Both the position numbers and the translations under genes were made by a program. A model generated the notes under the pieces. That model searched no databases and was not told the origin of the DNA. It saw only the letters and a program-made list of their open reading frames with translations. Of a stretch of DNA of 64,000 bases, positions 27,261 through 34,888 are shown in pieces. Source of the DNA: Nonomuraea maritima (GTDB lineage: Bacteria > Actinomycetota > Actinomycetes > Streptosporangiales > Streptosporangiaceae); the NCBI RefSeq assembly GCF_900100395.1, contig NZ_FNFB01000008.1, positions 64,071-128,070 of the forward strand, written 5' to 3'. Within the stretch, counting starts at the first letter, position 1. The number at the start of each line of letters is the position of its first letter.

Positions 27261-28226
27261 GTGGCCACCGACCTCGCGCCGCCGGAGGCGAAGGCGGCTC
27301 CCGGGCACACGCCGGGCAGGGTGCCGATCCGCACGGCGCTGCTGCGCTATCGCTGGCTGTACCTCATGCTCGTGCCGGGCCTGGTGTACTTCGCGCTGTT
27401 CAAGTACCTGCCGATGTACGGCCTGACGATCGCCTTCCAGGACTTCGTGCCGTTCCTCGGCTACTCCGGCAGCCCGTGGGTGGGGCTCAAGCACTTCGAG
27501 GCGCTGTTCACCGGCCCCGACTTCGGCCGCCTGCTGTTCAACACGCTCTTCCTCGCGCTGCTGACGGCGGTCTTCGTCTTCCCCGCGCCGATCGTCGTCG
27601 CGCTGCTGCTGAACGAGCTGCGCGTCGGCGTCTACAAGCGGTTCGTGCAGTCGCTCATCTACATCCCGCACTTCCTGTCCTGGACGATCGTCTTCTCCCT
27701 GACGTACCTGCTGTTCTCGGTCGACTTCGGGTTGGTCGCGGGCTGGATCCACGGCCTGACGGGAGGGGCCAGGGTCGACTACCTGGCCCAGCCGGACTGG
27801 TTCAGGCCGCTGGTGATCCTGCAGTTGCTGTGGAAGACGTCCGGCTGGGGCACGATCATCTACCTCGCGGCGCTGGCGAGCGTGGACCCGAACCTGTACG
27901 AGGCCGCCCGCATGGACGGCGCCGGCCGCTGGCGGCAGTTCTGGCACGTCACGCTGCCGGCCATCCGGCCCACGATCGTGGTCATGGCCATCCTCACCTC
28001 GGGCAACCTGCTCGACCAGAGCTTCGAGCAGATCTGGCTGCTCACCAATTCGCTGAACCGCTCGGTCGCCGACGTGTTCGACACCTTCGTGTACTACGTC
28101 GGCGTCCAGCAGGGCGGCTACAGCTACGCCACCGCCGTCGGCCTGTTCAAGGGCGTGGCCGGCGTGATCCTGATCTTCGGCTGCAACTGGCTGGCCAAGC
28201 GCCTCGGCCAGCGCGGACTGTTCTGA
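27261..28226 (+). CDS. ABC sugar permease, LplB/YteP type
   Basis: 321 residues with six TM segments. The hydrophilic N-terminus is followed by YLMLVPGLVYFALFKYLPMYGLTIAFQDF, a hallmark of the LplB group. The ATPase-contact EAA loop is YEAARMDGAGRWRQFWHVTLP. It forms a heterodimeric channel with the next gene product. GTG start behind AAAGGAGG. Confidence 0.92.
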   Translation: MATDLAPPEAKAAPGHTPGRVPIRTALLRYRWLYLMLVPGLVYFALFKYLPMYGLTIAFQDFVPFLGYSGSPWVGLKHFEALFTGPDFGRLLFNTLFLALLTAVFVFPAPIVVALLLNELRVGVYKRFVQSLIYIPHFLSWTIVFSLTYLLFSVDFGLVAGWIHGLTGGARVDYLAQPDWFRPLVILQLLWKTSGWGTIIYLAALASVDPNLYEAARMDGAGRWRQFWHVTLPAIRPTIVVMAILTSGNLLDQSFEQIWLLTNSLNRSVADVFDTFVYYVGVQQGGYSYATAVGLFKGVAGVILIFGCNWLAKRLGQRGLF

Positions 28227-28246
28227 ACGTCGAGGGAGCCCGAGCC

Positions 28247-29149
28247 GTGTCCGGTCCGACCAAGACCACCGCCGCCGTCCGGCACTACAGCTCGCCGGGC
28301 AGCAGGGTGTTCGACGTCCTGAACCTCCTCCTGCTCGGCGGCCTGGCGCTGATCACCGTGCTGCCGCTGCTGTACGTGCTGGCCGGGTCGTTCGCCACGG
28401 AGGGCGAGATCTCCGCGCGGCCGTTCTTCCTGTGGCCGGAGAACGTCGTCACCAGCACGTACGCGTACATCTTCGCCAACGACACGCTGCTGCGGGCGCT
28501 CGTCACGACGGTCGTGGTCACGGCCGTAGGCACGGTGCTGCAGCTGACGCTGACGTTCACCATGGCCTACCCGCTGGCCAAGCGGTATCTGCCGGGCCGC
28601 ACGCTGGTGCTGAACCTGGTCATCCTCACGCTGGTGTTCGGCGGCGGGATCGTGCCGACGTACCTCGTGGTGCGCGACCTCGGCCTGCTGGACAGCTACT
28701 GGGCGCTGATCCTCCCGCTGGCGATCAACCCGTTCTACCTGATCATCGTGAAGTCGTTCTTCCAGGAGCTGCCGCAGGCGCTGGAGGAGGCGGCCCGCAT
28801 CGACGGCTGCACCGAGCTCGGCGTCTTCTTCAGGATCGTCCTGCCGCTGTCGAAGCCGATCATCGCGACGTTCTCGCTGTTCTACGCGGTGGCCATCTGG
28901 AACGACTACATGTCGCCGCTGCTCTACATCAACGACAACCAGAAGTGGACCCTGCAGGTGCTGGTGCGCCAGCTCACCAGTCCGGACGCCGCCAACGCCA
29001 TCGGGGCGCTCGACTCCGTGGTCTTCTTCCCGGCGCAGGGGCTCAAGTTCGCCGTCGTGGTGATCGCGACCCTGCCGATCCTGTGCTTCTACCCGTTCCT
29101 GCAGAAGCATTTCGCCAAGGGCGTGCTGATCGGAAGCGTGAAGGAGTGA
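28247..29149 (+). CDS. ABC sugar permease, LplC/YtcP type
   Basis: 300 residues from GTG 28247, with GAGGGAG about 10 bases upstream; the frame is open further upstream but overlaps the LplB-like gene. Six TM segments, EAA loop EEAARIDGCTELGVFFRIVLP. The conserved N-terminal segment LPLLYVLAGSFATEGEI marks the LplC group. It is the partner permease of the rhamnogalacturonan-oligosaccharide importer. Confidence 0.92.
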   Translation: MSGPTKTTAAVRHYSSPGSRVFDVLNLLLLGGLALITVLPLLYVLAGSFATEGEISARPFFLWPENVVTSTYAYIFANDTLLRALVTTVVVTAVGTVLQLTLTFTMAYPLAKRYLPGRTLVLNLVILTLVFGGGIVPTYLVVRDLGLLDSYWALILPLAINPFYLIIVKSFFQELPQALEEAARIDGCTELGVFFRIVLPLSKPIIATFSLFYAVAIWNDYMSPLLYINDNQKWTLQVLVRQLTSPDAANAIGALDSVVFFPAQGLKFAVVVIATLPILCFYPFLQKHFAKGVLIGSVKE

Positions 29150-29153
29150 GCGC

Positions 29154-31760
29154 ATGACCCACACCACCGGTCTGCGGTGGCTGGACCGGCCGGGGGAGCA
29201 GGGCACGACCTGGGGGGTGCCGTGGCCGCGCGGCGCGCTGCGGCCCGGCACGCCGTTCGCGCTGACCGGCGCGGACGGCCGGGAGGTGCCGGTGCAGAGC
29301 TGGGTGACCGCGACCTGGCCGGACGGCTCGCTCAAGTGGACGGCGCACGCCGCCGGGGCGGGTCCCGCTGCGGAGGCGTACCGGCTCGAACCGGGGCGCG
29401 AGCCCGCCGTCCCCGGCACGCCCGTGACCGTCACCCGCGAGGACGGCGCGCTGCGCGTCGGCACAGGAGTCGTCACCTGGACGATCGGACAGCAGGGCGG
29501 CGGCACGCTGGCCCGCTCGATCGCGCACGGCGACCGCGAGGTCGCCGCCGACGTGCGCCTCGTGAGCCTGCGCCAGCGCGGCCCCACCCCCGACGAGGGC
29601 GGACCGGTCGCCCGTGAGCAGCTCACCGGCCAGGTCGAGCGGGTCACGGTCGAGCAGGACGGCCCCGTGCGCGCCGTCGTGCGGCTGGAGGGCCGGCACG
29701 GCGACTGGCTGCCGTTCACCGTGCGCCTGTACTTCTACGCGGGCGCCGAACACGTGCGGATCATGCACACGTTCGTGCACGACGGCGATCCCGAGCGCGA
29801 CTTCCTCGCTGGGCTCGGTCTGCGCGCCGACGTCGTCATGCGCGACGAACCGCACGACCGGCACGTCAGGTTGGCCGGCAGCCACGGCTTCCACACCGAG
29901 GCCGTGCGCGGGATCACCGGCCTGCGCCGCGACCCGGGCGAGAGCGCCCGCCGCGCCCAGGTCGAGGGCCAGCCGGCGGGCGAGCTGCACCCCGAGGTCG
30001 CGAGCCGGCTGCACCTCGTCCCCGCCTGGACCGACCACACTCTCGACCAGCTCAGCGCCGACGGCTACACGCTGCGCAAACGCACCGGTGAGCGGCACGG
30101 CTGGGTGACCGTCCCTTCGGGCACCCGTTCGGCCGGTTACGGCTACGTCGGCGGCGTGAGCGGCGGCCTCGCCTTCGGGCTGCGCGACTTCTGGCGCCTG
30201 CACCCCACCCGCCTCGACGTCAGGAACGCCGCGAGCGACCGCGCGAGCGTCACCGTCGGGCTGTGGTCGCCGTCGGCCCCCGCCATGGACCTGCGCTTCT
30301 ACCACGACGGCATGGGCCAGGACACCTTCGCCGAGCAGCTGGAGGGCCTGGAGATCACGTACGAGGACTACGAGCCCGGCTTCGGCGACGCCCGCGGGGT
30401 GGCGCGTACGCACGAGCTGGGCCTGCGGGCGCACGGCCGCACGCCGTCCGCGCGCGACCTCGCCGCGCACGCCGCCGCCGCGAACGAGCCAGGCCTGCTG
30501 ACGTGCGCGCCCGAGCGGCTGCGCGCCGCGGGCGTGTTCGGCGTCTGGGACCTGCCCGACCGCTCCACCCCCGCCCGCGCCGCCGTCGAGGACCGTCTCG
30601 ACTTCCTGTTCGACCTGTACGTACGCGAACGCGAGCAACGCCGGTGGTACGGGTTCTGGGACTACGGCGACGTCATGCACACCTACGACCCCGACCGGCA
30701 CACCTGGCGCTACGACGTCGGCGGGTACGCCTGGGACAACTCCGAGCTGTCGCCCGACCTGTGGCTGTGGCTGCAGTACGTGCGCACGGGCCGGGCCGAG
30801 GTGTTCCGCTTCGCCGAGGCGATGACCCGCCACACCGGCGAGGTGGACGTCTACCACCTGGGCCGCTGGAAGGGGCTCGGCAGCAGGCACAACGTGCAGC
30901 ACTGGGGCTGCAGCTGCAAGCAGGTGCGCATCTCCAACGCCGCCTACCGGCGCTTCCACTACTACCTGACGGCCGACGAGCGCACCGGAGACCTGCTGGA
31001 CGAGCTGTGCGCGCCCGAGGAGACGTTCCTCACCCTCGACCCCTTGCGCAAGGTCCGCGAGGACGTCTACACGCCCGACCCCGCGGCGCTGTCGGTCGGG
31101 CTCGGCACCGACTGGGGGGCGCTGGCCGCGGCCTGGCTCACCCGGTGGGAGCGCCACGGTGACGAACGGGCCAGGGACCGGCTGCTCGGCACGATGGCCG
31201 ACATCGGCGCGCTGCCGTACGGCTTCCTGACCGGTGAGGGCAGGCTCGACCTCGCGACCGGGCGGATCGACAGCACGCGCGAGGCGATCTCCGTCTCGCA
31301 CCTGTCGGCGCTGTTCGGGCTGCCGGAGATCTGCGCTGAGCTGATCGCGCTCGACCTCGGCGTGCCCGGCTTCGAGCGGGCCTGGCTCGACTACTGCCGG
31401 CTCTACCTCGCGCCGCCCGAGCAGCAGGAGGCCGAGGTGGGACGCAGGCTCAGCGGCATCTCGCTGGTGCAGGCGCACAGCAGGCTGCCCGCGTACGCGG
31501 CGGCGCGCGGCGGCGACGCAGGCCTGGCCGCCCTGGCCTGGCGGGCGTTCTTCGTCGACGAGGGCGACCAGCTCAACAGCAACCCCCTGCAGCGCGAGGA
31601 CGACTGGCGGCTGACGCTGGTCGACGGGCCGCACGTGCCGCACCCGGTGCGGGAGGCGCCGTTCGTCGGGACCAACGGCGCGGCGCAGTACGGCCTGGCC
31701 GCGATCTGCAACCTCGCGCTGGTCGGACGCTACCTGCCCCAGGCCGACCAGCGGGGATAA
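29154..31760 (+). CDS. PcRGLX/YetA-like protein, probable exo-rhamnogalacturonan lyase (PL26-like)
   Basis: 868 residues with no signal peptide, so cytoplasmic. The N-terminal RIFT-barrel-like part (GVPWPRGALRPGTPFAL, VTATWPDGSLKWTAH) is followed by a central region and a C-terminal (alpha/alpha)-barrel with aromatic-rich motifs (YGFWDYGDVMHTYD, YAWDNSELSPDLWLWLQY, HNVQHWGCSCKQVRISN). This matches YetA of Bacillus and the fungal exo-rhamnogalacturonan lyase PcRGLX. It starts 4 bases after the LplC-like gene. It would cleave imported rhamnogalacturonan oligosaccharides. Confidence 0.82.
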   Translation: MTHTTGLRWLDRPGEQGTTWGVPWPRGALRPGTPFALTGADGREVPVQSWVTATWPDGSLKWTAHAAGAGPAAEAYRLEPGREPAVPGTPVTVTREDGALRVGTGVVTWTIGQQGGGTLARSIAHGDREVAADVRLVSLRQRGPTPDEGGPVAREQLTGQVERVTVEQDGPVRAVVRLEGRHGDWLPFTVRLYFYAGAEHVRIMHTFVHDGDPERDFLAGLGLRADVVMRDEPHDRHVRLAGSHGFHTEAVRGITGLRRDPGESARRAQVEGQPAGELHPEVASRLHLVPAWTDHTLDQLSADGYTLRKRTGERHGWVTVPSGTRSAGYGYVGGVSGGLAFGLRDFWRLHPTRLDVRNAASDRASVTVGLWSPSAPAMDLRFYHDGMGQDTFAEQLEGLEITYEDYEPGFGDARGVARTHELGLRAHGRTPSARDLAAHAAAANEPGLLTCAPERLRAAGVFGVWDLPDRSTPARAAVEDRLDFLFDLYVREREQRRWYGFWDYGDVMHTYDPDRHTWRYDVGGYAWDNSELSPDLWLWLQYVRTGRAEVFRFAEAMTRHTGEVDVYHLGRWKGLGSRHNVQHWGCSCKQVRISNAAYRRFHYYLTADERTGDLLDELCAPEETFLTLDPLRKVREDVYTPDPAALSVGLGTDWGALAAAWLTRWERHGDERARDRLLGTMADIGALPYGFLTGEGRLDLATGRIDSTREAISVSHLSALFGLPEICAELIALDLGVPGFERAWLDYCRLYLAPPEQQEAEVGRRLSGISLVQAHSRLPAYAAARGGDAGLAALAWRAFFVDEGDQLNSNPLQREDDWRLTLVDGPHVPHPVREAPFVGTNGAAQYGLAAICNLALVGRYLPQADQRG

Positions 31761-31853
31761 CCAGAGGTGGAGCTCTGTAACGGGGCCTACACTGATCCGT
31801 ATGCATACTCCCGATTGACCGGCGTCGCACGCGCCCAATCCTCGTCTCCTAGC

Positions 31854-31872
31854 TCGGGAGTGTTCCGCCAAT
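31854..31872 (+). promoter_or_regulatory. Leader stem and start region of the ABC-F gene
   Basis: TCGGGAGT (31854-31861) can pair with ACTCCCGA (31807-31814), giving an 8-bp stem that closes a 39-base loop just before the start codon and may hide the ribosome site. A GTATGCATAC palindrome at 31799-31808 and TACACT (-10-like, 31788) precede it. Confidence 0.4.
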
Positions 31873-33471
31873 ATGATCATCGCCAGTGACATCGAGCTGC
31901 GTGCGGGTGCACGTCTGCTCATCGACAAAGCCTCCTTCCGGGTCAACCCCGGCGACAAGATCGGACTCGTCGGCCGCAACGGCGCCGGCAAGACCACCCT
32001 CACCAAGGTGCTGGCGGGCGAGGGCCTGCCCGCGGCCGGCACCGTGACCACCACCGGCAGCGTCGGCTACCTGCCCCAGGACCCGCGCAGCGGCGACCTG
32101 CAGGTGCTGGCCCGCGACCGCATCCTGTCGGCGCGTGGGCTCGACCAGGTCATCAAGGAGCTGCGCGAGGCCGAGCTCGGCATGTCCTCCGCCGACGAGC
32201 GCACGCGCGAGAAGGCGGTCAGGAAGTACGGCCGCCTCGAAGACCAGATGCACGTGCTCGGTGGCTACGCCGCCGAGTCGGAGGCCGCCTCCATCGCCTC
32301 CAGTCTCGGCCTGCCCGACAGGGTGCTGAGTCAGCCCTTGCAAACGCTTTCCGGCGGTCAGCGACGCCGTGTGGAATTGGCACGAATTCTTTTCAGCGGG
32401 GCGGAAACTCTCCTTCTAGACGAGCCGACAAACCACCTTGATGCTGACTCAATCAGCTGGCTTCGCGATTTTTTGCGAAGTCATCAAGGTGGCTTGGTGA
32501 TCATCAGCCATGACGTCGGTCTTCTTGAAGCGACGGTCAACAAGGTCCTTCACCTCGACGCCAACCGATCCGTGATCGATCACTACAACGTCGGCTGGAA
32601 GGCCTATCTCGCCCAGCGTGAGACCGACGAGAAGCGCCGCAAGCGCGAGCGCGCCAACGCCGAGAAGCAGGCCGGGGCGCTGCTCACGCAGGCCGACAAG
32701 ATGCGGGCCAAGGCGACCAAGGCCAAGGCGGCCCAGGACATGATGCGCCGGGCGCACCGCCTGCTGTCGACCACCGAGGAGGAGCGCCAGAGCGACAAGG
32801 TGGCGCGGCTGCGCTTCCCCGACCCCCAGCCGTGCGGGCGCACCCCGCTGACGGGGGTCGAGCTGTCGAAGTCGTACGGCTCGCTGGAGGTCTTCACGGA
32901 CGTCGACGTGGCCATCGACCGAGGTCACAGGGTTGTCATCCTCGGCCTGAACGGCGCCGGCAAGACCACGCTGCTGCGGCTGCTGGGCGGCGTGGAAAAG
33001 CCCGACACCGGCGAGATCCGGCCCGGCCACGGCCTGAAGATCGGCTACTACGCCCAGGAGCACGAGACGCTCGACGGCGACCGCACGCTGCTCGAGAACA
33101 TGCGGTCGGCCGGCGGCACGTACACCGACACCGAGCTGCGCAAGGTGCTCGGGTCGTTCCTGTTCACGGGCGACGACGTCGACAAGCCGGCCGGGGTGCT
33201 CTCCGGCGGTGAGAAAACCCGTCTCGCGCTCGCCATGCTGGTGCTTTCCAGCGCCAACGTCCTCCTCCTCGACGAGCCGACCAACAACCTGGACCCCGTC
33301 AGTCGTGAACAGGTTCTCAATGCTCTGAGGTCCTATTCAGGAGCAATCGTCCTGGTCACGCATGACGAGGGTGCCGTTGACGCCCTGTCACCGGATAGGG
33401 TGATCTTGCTACCTGACGGAACTGAAGACGCGTGGAGCGACGAATTTTCCGATCTTGTGGCACTTGCCTGA
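31873..33471 (+). CDS. ABC-F family ATPase (translation factor/antibiotic resistance type)
   Basis: 532 residues, soluble, with two ABC domains: Walker A GRNGAGKTT and GLNGAGKTT, signatures LSGGQRR and LSGGEKTR, Walker B LLLDEPTNHLD and LLLDEPTNNLD. A charged linker (about residues 245-305) would reach the ribosomal P/E site. Orthologues next to a small HTH protein and a crotonase are known in actinobacteria, for example near Rv1473 of Mycobacterium tuberculosis. Two segments, about 32330-32600 and 33280-33480, each covering signature to H-loop, have GC near 50-58% against about 73% in the intervening part. Confidence 0.92.
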   Translation: MIIASDIELRAGARLLIDKASFRVNPGDKIGLVGRNGAGKTTLTKVLAGEGLPAAGTVTTTGSVGYLPQDPRSGDLQVLARDRILSARGLDQVIKELREAELGMSSADERTREKAVRKYGRLEDQMHVLGGYAAESEAASIASSLGLPDRVLSQPLQTLSGGQRRRVELARILFSGAETLLLDEPTNHLDADSISWLRDFLRSHQGGLVIISHDVGLLEATVNKVLHLDANRSVIDHYNVGWKAYLAQRETDEKRRKRERANAEKQAGALLTQADKMRAKATKAKAAQDMMRRAHRLLSTTEEERQSDKVARLRFPDPQPCGRTPLTGVELSKSYGSLEVFTDVDVAIDRGHRVVILGLNGAGKTTLLRLLGGVEKPDTGEIRPGHGLKIGYYAQEHETLDGDRTLLENMRSAGGTYTDTELRKVLGSFLFTGDDVDKPAGVLSGGEKTRLALAMLVLSSANVLLLDEPTNNLDPVSREQVLNALRSYSGAIVLVTHDEGAVDALSPDRVILLPDGTEDAWSDEFSDLVALA

Positions 33472-33584
33472 TCTTAATTTGAGTGGGTACGGATCTTTTC
33501 CCGTGGAGTAGGTAGCCGATCCCGCTGAAATGACTGATCATGGCGGAGTAACGCTGCGGAAGTCCGGCACTACAGGAGGTACTC

Positions 33585-33800
33585 GTGGCCGAGACACTGA
33601 AGAAGGGCACCCGGGTCACCGGGGCCGACCGGGAAAAACTGGCCGGCGATCTCAAGAAGCGCTACGCCGCGGGTGAGAGCATCCGCGCCCTGGCCGCTTC
33701 GACCGGTCGGTCCTACGGGTTCATCCACCGCATCCTCAGCGAGTCCGGTGTGACTCTGCGCGGACGCGGAGGGGCGACCCGAGGCAAGTCCAAGCGCTGA
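33585..33800 (+). CDS. Small helix-turn-helix protein
   Basis: 71 residues, basic at both ends, with one HTH (residues about 20-60: AGDL..RYAAGESIRALAASTGRSYGFIHRILSESG) similar to resolvase/homeodomain-like helices. Starts with GTG behind ACAGGAGGT, a very strong ribosome site. Conserved downstream of this ABC-F gene in actinobacteria (cf. the small putative regulator Rv1473A). Possibly a nucleoid-type or local transcription factor; target unknown. Confidence 0.85.
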   Translation: MAETLKKGTRVTGADREKLAGDLKKRYAAGESIRALAASTGRSYGFIHRILSESGVTLRGRGGATRGKSKR

Positions 33801-33848
33801 CGGCCGCCTCGGAACGTGCGACCGCAGCCGCTCGTCCCCAGTCAGCCG

Positions 33849-33896
33849 CCGTCGCGCCCGGGCCAGAATCATCTTCTGTAGGCTCGGGCGCGACGG
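33849..33896 (+). terminator. Terminator between the HTH gene and the crotonase gene
   Basis: 12-bp stem: CCGTCGCGCCCG at 33849-33860 with 33885-33896, loop of 24 bases containing a smaller AGAA/TTCT dyad. It lies about 50 bases after the HTH gene stop. Confidence 0.65.
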
Positions 33897-33924
33897 TCAG
33901 CACTCCGACGACAGGGAGCGGGCG

Positions 33925-34746
33925 ATGGCGGGAGCGCAGGCGCGACAGCGCGGGGGGAACGCGGAGGACGTCTCCACCGAAAGGCTGGCGGAGATCGGGC
34001 TTCGCTACGAGGTGGACGGTGAGATCGCGACGATCACGCTGGACCGGCCGGACAAGCGCAACGCACAGACGTTCGCGACCTGGTCGGCACTGGCTCGCAT
34101 CGGCGAGAACCTGCCCGAGCAGGTGCGCGTCGTCGTCGTGAGAGGTGAGGGACCGTCCTTCTCGGCAGGCATCGACCTGCGAATGTTCACACCAGAGGGA
34201 GTGCCAGGACAGGGCTCATTCAGCTCGGCGGCCGCACGTGGCGGCACCGACGTCGAGCAGCGCGTGAAGCAGGCCCAGGCAGGATTCCTGTGGCTGCGCC
34301 GCCCGGAGATCGTTTCCATCGCCGCAGTACAGGGGCACGCCGTAGGCGCGGGGTTCCAGCTCGCGCTCGCCTGCGATCTGCGGATCGTGGCCGAGGACGC
34401 CGCGTTCTGCATGAAAGAGCCCGCACTGGGCCTGGTGCCCGACCTGACGGGGACCAAGCCCCTCGTGGAGCTGGTCGGACCGGCCAGAGCGATCGACATC
34501 TGCCTGACGGCCAGGACCGTGTACGCCGACGAGGCCCTGCGCATCGGCCTCGCCGAGAAAGTGGTCGCCGGGGGCGACCTAGAGCAAGCCGTACGAGACA
34601 AGGCCGCGGAGCTGCTGTCGACCAACCGTGACGCGGCGATCGCGACCAAGCGGCTTCTCCAGGGGGCGCGCAGACGTTCCCTGGAGGAGCAGTGCGCCGC
34701 GGAGGGAGCCGCGCAGGCCGCCCGGCTGAAGGCCCTGTTCGGCTGA
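33925..34746 (+). CDS. Crotonase-family protein (enoyl-CoA hydratase/isomerase, EchA12-like)
   Basis: 273 residues. The crotonase core is present: LDRPDKRNAQTF, oxyanion-hole region GPSFSAGIDL and GHAVGAGFQLALACDLRI. The usual first catalytic Glu (CELA motif) is replaced by Gln (FQLA), so classical hydratase chemistry is doubtful; isomerase or another acyl-CoA reaction is more likely. The position next to ABC-F and HTH matches echA12 (Rv1472) synteny in mycobacteria. The first 25 residues are a low-complexity extension, so a later start is possible. Confidence 0.83.
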   Translation: MAGAQARQRGGNAEDVSTERLAEIGLRYEVDGEIATITLDRPDKRNAQTFATWSALARIGENLPEQVRVVVVRGEGPSFSAGIDLRMFTPEGVPGQGSFSSAAARGGTDVEQRVKQAQAGFLWLRRPEIVSIAAVQGHAVGAGFQLALACDLRIVAEDAAFCMKEPALGLVPDLTGTKPLVELVGPARAIDICLTARTVYADEALRIGLAEKVVAGGDLEQAVRDKAAELLSTNRDAAIATKRLLQGARRRSLEEQCAAEGAAQAARLKALFG

Positions 34747-34807
34747 CCCCTGTCCGGCTGAGGGCGCGGGCGGTTTCGGGCGCGATTTCGCGGTCAGCGG
34801 ACAGGGG
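34747..34807 (+). terminator. Terminator after the crotonase gene
   Basis: CCCCTGTCCGGCTGA (34747-34761) pairs with TCAGCGGACAGGGG (34794-34807) with one bulged base, directly after the stop codon. Confidence 0.7.
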
Positions 34808-34888
34808 AATCCCCAGGCGCCGCCGGGTGCTGAGGTGGCTGGACACCCCGGCCGCGCCGACGCCGGGGGCAGAAGGAGGGACCCCCGC

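Noticed and set aside
29043..32054. 1000-residue reverse open frame across the YetA-like gene
   Set aside because: The forward strand encodes a well-matched PcRGLX/YetA-like protein; the reverse product shows no domain structure.
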